Source: Moniliella sp. 'wahieum' (lineage: Eukaryota > Basidiomycota > Moniliellomycetes > Moniliellales > Moniliellaceae). Taken from it: a DNA stretch of 64,000 nt. Under the pieces are notes generated by a model. That model did no database searches and was not told where the DNA came from. It worked only from the letters and a program-made list of their open reading frames with translations. The position numbers and the translations under genes were made by a program. Location of the stretch: the NCBI GenBank assembly GCA_003971905.1, contig RSEE01000010.1, positions 930,001 through 994,000 on the forward strand, read 5' to 3'. Positions 55,866-64,000 of this stretch are shown in pieces. Within the stretch, counting starts at the first letter, position 1, and each line of letters begins with the position of its first letter.

Positions 55866-56014
55866 TTGCCAGCCTGCCCGGAACTGAATATTTCCAGCCA
55901 GGGGGCCCTTTTCGTTGTCCCAGCCCCACTTTACGCGGCCGTGCTAATTAACGCAATTAACCGTGCGTGCCCTCCCTCGTCGTCACCGTCGTCGCCGCCA
56001 CACCATACAACACA

Positions 56015-57003
56015 ATGGCGTTCGTCAAGCAAGTCAAGACCTCGGCGTACTTCTCGCGGTACCAGGTCAAGTACCGCCGACGCCGTGAGGGCAAGACGGA
56101 CTTTGCCGCCCGGCGTGTGCCCTGGTTACCAGGCCAAAACAAGTACAACGCGCCCAAGTACCGCCTCGTCGTTCGTTTTCCAACAAGTATGTGACGGTGC
56201 AGATTGTTGAGGCCAAGATCCAGGGCGACGTTGTATTTGCCCACGCGCACTCTAAGGAGCTGCCCAAGTACGGCATCAACCACGGCCTGTCCAACTGGAC
56301 GGCTGCCTACCACGGGTTCTTGGTTGCCCGTCGTGCGCTCAAGAAGCTGGGCCTGGACAGAAAGTACGAAGGTGTGGCCGAGCCCGAGGTGAGTTCACCG
56401 AGACGGAGGCATGGAGGAGGAGGGCGCCCCGCGGCCGTAAGGTCTTCCTTACGTTGGCCTCAAGCGCACTTCGACGGGCTCGCGCGTGTGTTTGCGATGA
56501 AGGGTGCGTCGGATGGTGGCCTGTTTGTGCCCCATTCGCCCAAGCGCTTCCCTGGCTACGATGCCGAGGAGAGGAGCTTGATGCTGATGTTCTCCGCAAC
56601 ACATTTCGGTGGCCACGTGGCCGATGGAGTCGCTTGAGGAGGAAGATGACGAGCGCTTCAAGAAGCACTTTGCTTCCTACCTGCCGATGACATTTCTCCG
56701 ATGACATTGAGGAGATTTACGAGAAGGCATATGAGCGATCCGCGAGAACCCTGGATTGAGCGACGAAGAAGGACGTGGAGCACTGGAGAAGGAGGTCGCT
56801 CAAGTTCAAGCAGGTCAAGCTCACCTACGACCAACGCAAGGAACGCATTGAGGCCAAGAAGGCCGCTTTTGCCGCGGGACGAGGTGAGTTGTGTTCTTAT
56901 CCCTTGTCTACCCTGCATCGTTATCGCAATATACCACCATTCGGCACCGGCGACACCTGTTCTGGTTCTCCTCTCACCCGCAGTGAGGATGCGCAATGAT
57001 TAA
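56015..57003 (+). CDS. RPL5: 60S ribosomal protein L5 (uL18)
   Basis: uL18 binds 5S rRNA and carries it into the central protuberance of the large subunit. The start reads [20 protein letters not shown] then [14 protein letters not shown] and [14 protein letters not shown]. After a frame change come [40 protein letters not shown] and [21 protein letters not shown] damaged stretch near 56400-56490 corresponds to the [18 protein letters not shown] region. [54 protein letters not shown] and [20 protein letters not shown] follow. A last intron (GTGAGT...CCGCAG, about 56885-56982) joins to VRMRND with TAA at 57001-57003. Length and order match fungal Rpl5. About six frame changes are present. Confidence 0.95.
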
Positions 57004-57228
57004 TGAACCTCCGGGCGCTTGTACTACTAGCGTTCGTCTGTGGGTGTTGTGGCAGTAGCAGGAGTAACTAAGAGCGCGGGTTGATCGATGATCGATCGAT
57101 CCAATATATCCACCAGGGGACGTTGAAATGTTCAGGGCCACCCCAGGGCCCATGCGCGGCACTAGATCGATAAGGCGCAGGCAGGCCGCCGATCTGCTCC
57201 GAACCGCCACCGCCGCTCTTGGCTGGCG

Positions 57229-57562
57229 ATGGGCATCCAGCATGCAGACTACCTCAGCGGCCAGCGCGTGTTTGGCTGCTCCCAGTGCCGCGCCCACATC
57301 ACCACTCGGAGCACATGTCTCCCGCCAGTTCTCCGGCCGCGACGGCCGCGCCATCCTGGTCAGCAAGGTGGCCAACGTCGTCTGCGGCGCCCCGCTGGAA
57401 CGCGAGCTGCGCACCGGCACCCACACCGTCCGTGACTTGTCGTGCCGCCTGTGCGGACAGTACCTCGGGTGGGACTATGTCCATGCCTTTGTCCAGTCCG
57501 AACAGTATAAGGTGGGCAAGGCGGTAGTTGAGCGGGCGAGGGTTAAGGATGTGGTCGTCTAA
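57229..57562 (+). CDS. Yippee-like zinc-binding protein
   Basis: The product matches the small Yippee family: MGIQHADYLSGQRVFGCSQC with RAHITT, then after a frame change QFSGRDGRAILVSKVANVVC, GAPLERELRTGTHTVRDLSC and RLCGQYLGWDYVHAFVQSEQ, followed by YKVGKAVVERARVKDVVV and TAA. The two CxxC pairs (CSQC and CRLC), spaced about 52 residues apart, form the zinc site, and HTVRDLSC is the family hallmark. Yippee proteins act in multi-subunit ubiquitin ligase and nuclear contexts; the exact role in fungi is unclear. At about 110 residues it is of normal length. It follows uL18 on the same strand with about 225 bases between. Confidence 0.9.
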
Positions 57563-58069
57563 CACCTTTTCTTCTTTGGGCATCGTCGTACCAGCCCTGC
57601 GTTTCCCTTGTCCCCATCCTCCCACCTCCATCCCCGGCCCCGCTGACTATCCCTTTCTCCTCGTCGTTTTGGCCTGCCGAGCATTTCCATTTCCATTCGC
57701 TTGGCAGGAGGCTAATGTGACCCTTTTGGGAACACAGCCGAGACTAAGCTGACGAATTCGCCCCATGTTACGCGTACCATCCATTCTCTGTCCGTTGGTT
57801 CAAGCTTCGGGCGGCTGCAATCTCCTTGCATATTTCTTCTGCCCTTGACTATCGACCGCCTCTGGTCATGTGCTGGAGTGGGTGCTGGGTACGTGCGGTC
57901 TCACCACCCAACGGCATGATTGTGGTTCATTTCCATCCGTCCTAACCTTCGAGTAGACGCCCTGCCCTTGCACACTGTTGGGAAGTGGGGGAGGGGGTCG
58001 AAAGGATTAATGATACCGAGCAATGATGTGTGGCTCGTGCGTTTTGGCCAAGCTCCTTTCGGCCTCTCT
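57563..58069. other. Spacer after the Yippee gene
   Basis: No gene is supported. It contains the Yippee 3' end and short frames without similarity. I see no repeat. Confidence 0.45.
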
Positions 58070-61000
58070 TCAAGATTCAAGCCTAGAGCTCCGATTTTCC
58101 CGCTGTTGGTTTCCTTGTTCTGCAGTCTGGTCCGGTAGCGCCTCGCCTGCTAATGTCCCTGGAGATGTCGTTGGTTGGGTTGGACGACCACCAACCACTA
58201 GTGCGAATGTATGCCCCTGGAGGGCCGTCTCGGTTTGAGGTCTCATCAATTGATCATTGTCATTGGTATCGTAGTTCAAGTGGATGTCCAGTAGCTCTGC
58301 CTCGCGCGCAACGCTCTTGTTCTGTTCCCGCGACTTGCTCAAGCAACGCAAGCTACCTCCATCGCCCAGACTAACCCTTCGCGACGCACGATGGCCAGCA
58401 CACAACGACCAAGTAAAACCACTCGCATAGCGTCTTGTGCCACCACCAGCTGCTCCCTCCCGTCCAACATCCCATCCCACCCTCATGCCGCACAGGCACT
58501 GGATAGCCATCCTACATTCCACGATCAATTTGTCGCCCTGACTCTTACGCGTGGACCAGGAGTAAAGCTGTCTTGTAGGGTGTCGTCATGCATTACGCGT
58601 CCATTGATCGCTTGGGAGGACGAAAGTACGAACGAAGAAAAACACAGACAACCTGTGAGCGCGGTAATCCAAGTCGCAAACCAGAGTTAATATCCAGGCA
58701 AGAACGCCCCACACGACGAACGCCATCAGAAACAACGGGACGATGAGGATACGCTGCACCCGGTCCAGCCCACGAGGTCTTGGCACCCACACATCCCACT
58801 ATGTTGTCTGGCTCCTCTTCCCTCGGCCCCAACAATCGGCGGCGCGTGATGAGGACGACGATCTCCGATCAACCTCACCATTTGCGGGCCATGACATGCT
58901 CTCAATGGAGTCCTGATGGTAAGGTTGATGCCAGCTGACCCGCATCCTTTTTCTTTGCGCTGCCAAAGTGCGGCAGGCACCCGCTATGGCCGCTTGGGTA
59001 CCGGACCCGTTCTCCGCGCTCGTCATGGCCGCAGCACCAAGCAGCATCTGCGCTCGGGAGAAACACAAGAACCTTCCGTGTCCGCGCGGCAGCGGGGAAT
59101 GCAAGTGCTCTGTGCCAGTGGTGCAACTTATGGCCAAACAACACAGTACCCGCAGTGCCGGCACTCCCTCCATTGGCGCTTTGAACGACTCGCTGGGGCA
59201 GGCGCTGACGCGACGAGTTGATGCACTGCATGAGTGCGTGACCTCCCGTTCCCGCGTCTAACAAACGCCAGATGGTCAGCAACTTGAGCCACAGCAGAAG
59301 ATATGAGCCACTACAGGCATCTCCATCGCGCGCTGGGTTCATCCTGGATTGGTAAGTCGAGAGAGAGAGGAGTGCGCGCGACCAAGCGTGCGATCAGGGG
59401 CAATCAGCAGCAGCACGGTTTCTTATCCTGCTGGTCGCACACCACCATGGATAACCCACATTCCTCGCGCTTGAGAGTATCTGCAGGTGCGCAGCCCCTT
59501 GTTCATCGGCACCAGATCGTGACAGAAGCTGGCGATGACTCCACCCATACCTTGATACTTGATCTCAAGTTCTTGCAACGCTTGTGCGTTCTGAGGACAA
59601 CAAATACCAGCAAGGAAATCATCCGCAAGCGTTTCTACTTTTTGTTGGGGCGCTGCTGGCCTTGAAGGTGTGCACAACGCATCTTGCTGGCAATCGAAGG
59701 GGAGCGCGCAATCCCTGCTACCGCCGTTGTTGCATCCAGTGTCGCACCCATGAGTGGGCCGCCTTCAGCTTGCTTTGCCTTCCGCCACACATCGTGCCGA
59801 GGACCCGATTTACGGTTGCACGCACGGCCAGGTTTGGCGTGCCGATGAATCGAGGTGGGCAGCCGATGGAACAGCGTGTCTTGTTCGCCATGCTGCTGGA
59901 GACCATCGCCTAGGCCTTCATCCTACAGCCCCCTTCATCCCACAGCTGCCATCACAAGGCCGCCTGCTCGATTCCAGCTCAGTACGGGCTGCATCGACAA
60001 GGATGCACAGCAAGACGTGTAGCCAAGAGGCACGCCCCCCTCGTGAGCACGCATCTGGCTTGGTACACAGCGAGAGGAAAGGAGGGCGAAAGGGGAGCAA
60101 GGACACGAGGTGCAGCAGAGGTCTCAAAGCCTGGGTTGGTGGTGGAGAAGTAGTAAATGGCTCCCATACGCGACGAGATTAAATCCTGCGCGGAGCTAGG
60201 GTTAGAGGCGGTGCGGCCGCAGCCAATGCCAATGAATTGACTGCTGAGGAGCGCGCCGAGGCGGTGGCCGCAACGCTCTTCGGAGGACCGCGAAGGGCAA
60301 GACTATGCCTGCCCCTCATTCTCGCCACTGGCCCCGCCACGTGCTGACCGTGCGCAGTACTCCTCTTTCTGCGGCCCTTTCTCGCCAGAGCTCCACGCAG
60401 CGACGGCCCTTTCTTGGCAGTCAACCGAGCCACGCTTCCTCCCTCCCACAAACTGCAGCCGCTTCAGAGCTGCGCTGTAGCAGGGAGTGCACTGCATACG
60501 GCTTCAACGTACCCGCCGTGATGGCCAGGCGCAGATAGCTGCCACGCAAGATTGGCGTGCCGCCGATAAAACGTGCGGGTTGGACTTGCACTTTGTTTTC
60601 ACATGTCCCTTCCTGGCCAAAGCCCAACCAGGGCCTTCTGTCCCCACCGAAGGGAGAGCGGTGCGCGCACTTGCCTTGCGAGGACGCCTGCCCTTCGGCA
60701 AGTAGAGCAGTGCCTGCACTTTCACCACGTAAGTGTCGCATGCCTGTGAATAAGAGCATTGATACCGCCAGTTTCCTTGTTGTGCAAGTACGTACCCAAA
60801 TACTGCTGGTGTTGTTCCGTCTGCGTCGGTTGTCAGTACCTCGCTCCACAAGGGAGCACAAGCGCGTGGGCAACGTACCATCACCACAATCTGGGCCAGT
60901 AAGTTTTGGCGAAATGCATGTGAGCACCAAGTGTTGCAGAGATACCGCCCAGATGGGTAGCAGCTAATCACATCGTTGGTAGCGGCGGCGACGGCGGCTA

Positions 61001-62170
61001 CATGAGCACAGCACTGCACGCAAACAGTACCAACAGGGACCCATGAAAATAGCAGCATTGCCGTACGTCATGACATACAGGCAAGTCGACAAGTATATTC
61101 GTAATTCGCGCAAGAAGGACGGGGCTGCACAGGATGAAGCATTAGGAGGCACATCGCGCGTTATGCCCCACCGCACCAACCACAGAAGGGAATTCCACTT
61201 TCGAGGGGCGCGGCATCTTGGAAGAGTTGACATAAAAATAAAAGGGCGGACAGGTAGCAATCATGGAGCCAGAAAATCAAACATTCCTTGCGCCGCGCGT
61301 TTGAAGATAGGCCGCAACGTATGCATGCCCCTCCAGAGCATCCACAGGTAGCACGCGCCCAGGCCACGTCAAAAAGAAGTACAGAGAGCGGTGCACTTTC
61401 ATGGGTGTCAAAGAAAAAAAAAAGAGAACCTGGCGATGCGCTAGGAAGACTCCGGGGCACATTGGCCATCCCAAGTCGACAGGGAAAACGTAGTACAGGG
61501 GAAAACATGCGTGGTCAAGCGGTGATGGTGTTGCTGAATGACCATGCCATCACCCTCTTCCTATACATTTTGAGTAGACAAAGTCGTAGCGCAGTCCCTT
61601 GTCTTCCCAGTTCGGTGGGGGTGAGGACTTGCTGCAAGCACTGCATGTATGCAGCCGATGAGTAAGCTGACTTTCGGCATGTCCTTTTTGGGACGTGTGT
61701 GGGGCGGGTGAAAGGAATGCGAAGTGGTCTCGATGCTTCGCGCCGGGTTGGTACAAATAACGCTTACAGTTTGAACGAAGCGGCGATAAGGATGAAATGC
61801 TCAGCAGCCCTCTGGAAACGAACATGCTCGTGGGCACTCCTCCATCCCGCTTGTTTTGAGAGGAGGCAATTGAGCACTTGCTTCGGCGAATGGAGCCCTG
61901 GCTTTGCACCCGCGATACATCGAAAGGCCTCGCATTGGTCGCGCCGCCAGGTCAGCAGGGCCAACGCGCATGCTGAAAGTGCTGGCCGGAACAATGCCTT
62001 GGCATACGCGGTGGTGGTGGTGTTGGGGCAAAGGGAGCAGGCGGACAGCCCAGACCAACAGCGATGCCAACCCTGTCGATGCGCACAGGCTTATGCGGCA
62101 GTAGGGTTGGGATTAGATCAGCAGCCACACTATAAACGCCGAAGGGAAGAAGATATAGCTCCAGAATAGC
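58070..62170 (-). other. 4-kb region with coding-like but unidentified minus-strand segments
   Basis: Minus-strand pieces have coding texture and several GT..AG intron candidates, but I cannot assemble or name a gene. Examples are LFWSYIFFPSAFIVWLLI (about 62160), LFFFSLTPMKVHRSLYFFLT (about 61410), LRIYLSTCLYVMTYGNAAIF (about 61100), GGTPILRGSYLRLAITAGTL with KPYAVHSLLQRSSEAAAV (60560-60440), GGPLMGATLDATTAVAGIAR (about 59760), NAQALQELEIKYQ (about 59590) and IVPLFLMAFVVWGVLAWILT (about 58740). One splice choice (intron about 59487-59543) ends a frame in DQQDKKPCCC. One or two genes, perhaps for a membrane protein, may lie here; alternatively it is non-coding sequence. Nothing on the plus strand is convincing. 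Confidence 0.3.
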
Positions 62171-62971
62171 TGGTGTTGCATTAGACTGGTATTAGTACGA
62201 AGAGAAGAGGGTGCGTATGAGTACCACTGGCCGGAGAGTAAGGGCGGGGGGTTCGGTCGGTTGGGCAGGGAGGGTGTAATGTTGGGAAATACTATCTGGG
62301 GTTTAGCTGCTTACTGGTGGGCGGTGGGGACATGGTCTCTTGATACCAATGGAGCTCTGGACGGGGGCTGTGTGGACTGATACACAGCTGGTGCGGAGGC
62401 GGATACAGAAGGAATGACGGCACCGATGATTCCCACCTGGGGCTCTTATTCCATCGTGGTATTATATCTGAGACTGGGTGATGTGGTGGCCATCGTAGAT
62501 CGGACGGGATGCAGCAACTTTTTCACATTTCTATGGCTGCTGGTGGTGCTAACCGGTTGAGAAGCGAGACATAATGGGGGTATGCATTGGTCAGTGGGGG
62601 GGGGGGGGGCACAGTCCCGTGCGGGGCTGCAGGGGACATTAAACAAGCACGACGGGTGGCCGTCCTGCTCAGTATATATGCACAAGTCAGCATCGGCAGG
62701 GTCAGTACACGCACAAGTCGGAAGAGGGTGAGTATATCCATAAGTCGAAACCTTACAGGGGGGTCACTACCAGAGAGGCAGCAGGGGAAAGAAAGGGGAT
62801 AAACGGAAAATCGTTCATTTCCACTCTTTTTTTCCGTGTCAATTGGTCGTATGGTTCAGTAGGGTTGGTTTTCAGGCGCGCAAAGCCCCCCCTCTCTCCA
62901 AAGAGAGAGGGGGGATATTCGAAGGGGACGATTGTGCTACTTGACACAGAACCGCGATGGAATTCCACCAC
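62171..62971. other. Non-coding spacer next to the 28S fragment
   Basis: No gene is recognised. It contains a G run at about 62597-62609, a perfect 12-bp hairpin at 62887-62914 and, from 62972, the 28S boundary. I do not recognise the 3' continuation of 28S, a reverse transcriptase or a group I intron core in it. Confidence 0.5.
62887..62914. repeat. Perfect 12-bp inverted repeat (hairpin)
   Basis: CCCCCCTCTCTC and its exact complement GAGAGAGGGGGG flank a 4-base loop CAAA. It stands about 58 bases beyond the 28S boundary. It could form a stable hairpin in RNA from either strand. A transcription stop or structured spacer is possible but not shown. Confidence 0.75.
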
Positions 62972-63024
62972 ATAGGACAATGGGAGTCTCGTTAATCCAT
63001 TCATGCGCGTCACGAATTAAATGA

Positions 63025-63080
<56 letters not shown>

Positions 63081-63096
63081 GTTGAATCTCTTCACT

Positions 63097-63130
<34 letters not shown>

Positions 63131-64000
63131 CGTCAACACCACGTTATGGCCATCGCAATGCTATGTTTTAATTAGACAGTCAGATTCCCCGCGTCCGTAC
63201 CAGTTCCAAGTCGCTTGTTCAGCGCACCTTTCGGACCGCGCCGCAGCGCGCCGCCCAGCCGCCAGGAGCTTGCGCCCCCGGCAGCCCAGGCCGCCCACCC
63301 GCACGCCCCGGCCAGCACCCAAGCCTTGGAGCCAATCCTTCTCCCAAAGTTACGGATCAAATTTGCCGACTTCCCTTACCTACGTTCTCGTTTCAACTAG
63401 AGGCTCTTCACCTTGGAGACCTGCTGCGGTGATCAGTACGACCGGGCGAGAGACTAGACACGCACCAGGATTTTCACGGGCCGTCGAGCACACACCAGAT
63501 GCCAGCGTAGCGCCAGCACTCTTCCCACGCCCTGCACCGTCTCTCCGGATAACCCGATTCCACGGCGCATTCTCAGCATGGTTAAGCAGAAAAGAAAACT
63601 CTTCCTGGGGTACTCGCCAGCGTCTCCTGGCTTGCTTGCGTTACCGCTCCATACATCCTCATCCCGGCGACGGAATCTTAACCGTCTTCCCTTTCCCGAA
63701 CCACACCCCCCAAAAGGGTGCTATGGATCAGCATCAGCCTATCGGTTAGGATCGGCTCACCCATGTCCAACTGCTGTTACCATGGAACCTTTCTCCACTT
63801 CAGTCTTCAAGGTTACTCGCTTGAATATTTGCTACTGCCACCAAGATCTGCACCAGGGGCCGTTCCACGCAGGCTCACGCCCAACGCTTCGGCACAAAAC
63901 CCCCGCGCCTGCCTACTCTTTGCACAACTCTGGCACGAAAGGTGTGGTATGGGAGACACGCTTCAGCGCCATCCATTTTCAGGGCTAGTACATTCGGTTG
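62972..64000 (-). rRNA. 28S (LSU) rRNA fragment, nuclear
   Basis: Read on the minus strand from the window edge, the sequence matches the middle of eukaryotic 28S rRNA. Landmarks are GCCCTGAAAATGGATGGCGC, AGTAACCTTGAAGACTGAAG-like sequence, a GC-rich variable loop at about 63230-63340, GGAATCTGACTGTCTAATTA with AAACATAGCATTGCGATGG, CAAAGTGAAGAGATTCAACC, GGGTAAACGGCGGGAGTAAC and TATGACTCTCTTAAGGTAGC, and CGCATGAATGGATTAACGAG. Similarity stops at about 62972, right after TGTCCTAT. Small losses occur just before the break (CCTTCATTTAATTCGTGACG where CCTCGTCATCTAATTAGTGA is expected). The 5' part continues past the window edge. Confidence 0.93.

Noticed and set aside
62140-62160. AAGATATAGCTCC on the plus strand as a group I intron S-region
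   Set aside because: It is on the strand opposite to the 28S fragment, the match to the group I core is partial, and no 3' exon of 28S is recognisable beyond it.
57563-62971. An R1- or R2-type element body behind the 28S break
   Set aside because: I see no reverse transcriptase motif, endonuclease domain or zinc-knuckle gag-like frame in the adjoining sequence, and the break is a few bases short of the R1 site.

Overview
This window looks like nuclear DNA of a fungus, most probably a basidiomycete with a GC-rich genome. The genes are compact, several carry introns of about 45-75 bases with GT...AG ends, and the three tRNA genes all have an intron after position 37. Recognisable proteins include several with clear fungal relatives: a Ugo1-type mitochondrial carrier, a Bor1-type transporter, an alpha-arrestin with a PPAY motif and a GH3 beta-glucosidase. 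The last kilobase is a nuclear 28S rRNA fragment. The species cannot be named from the sequence alone.

Layout. 0.5-5.4 kb: Bor1-like anion transporter, then threonyl-tRNA synthetase. 5.6-14.7 kb: tRNA-Gly, F-box protein, tRNA-Pro, SulP sulfate permease, tRNA-Val. 14.8-16.5 kb: a truncated MSH5-like MutS gene that looks decayed. 16.5-27.3 kb: alpha-arrestin, ALG5, an unidentified proline-rich gene, cactin, a small unidentified gene and histidinol-phosphatase. 27.8-32.8 kb: a SMG6/EST1-type PIN nuclease and lysyl-tRNA synthetase. 33-44 kb: a gene-poor stretch holding only ribosomal protein S29 (uS14), two inverted copies of a short SINE-like repeat and a secreted GH3 enzyme. 44-52.6 kb: a small intact zinc-finger orphan, a GET2-like gene, unidentified proline-rich reading frames, a Ugo1-like protein and a short-chain dehydrogenase. 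52.7-57.6 kb: a dense block for ribosome and nucleotide functions (TSR4, an NME6-like NDP kinase, eL15, uL18, a Yippee protein). 58-62.2 kb: poorly resolved sequence. 62.97-64 kb: 28S rRNA on the minus strand, ending abruptly at its inner edge.

The strongest technical feature is that almost every long conserved gene, including essential ones (ThrRS, LysRS, eL15, uL18, cactin, TSR4), changes reading frame every few hundred bases, while family similarity carries on without loss across each change. This is best explained by single-base insertion and deletion errors in a long-read assembly, so coordinates of multi-frame genes mark the whole span and not a clean ORF. The MSH5-like gene differs: it lacks room for its N-terminal half and has a 19-bp tandem duplication, which points to real decay.

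Functionally the window is ordinary euchromatin rich in translation genes. The most interesting signals are paired TAGGGTT (telomere-repeat-like) boxes in front of ribosomal protein genes, the SINE-like repeat with a pol III A box, the MSH5 relic, the abrupt 28S junction, and an intact orphan C2H2 gene.
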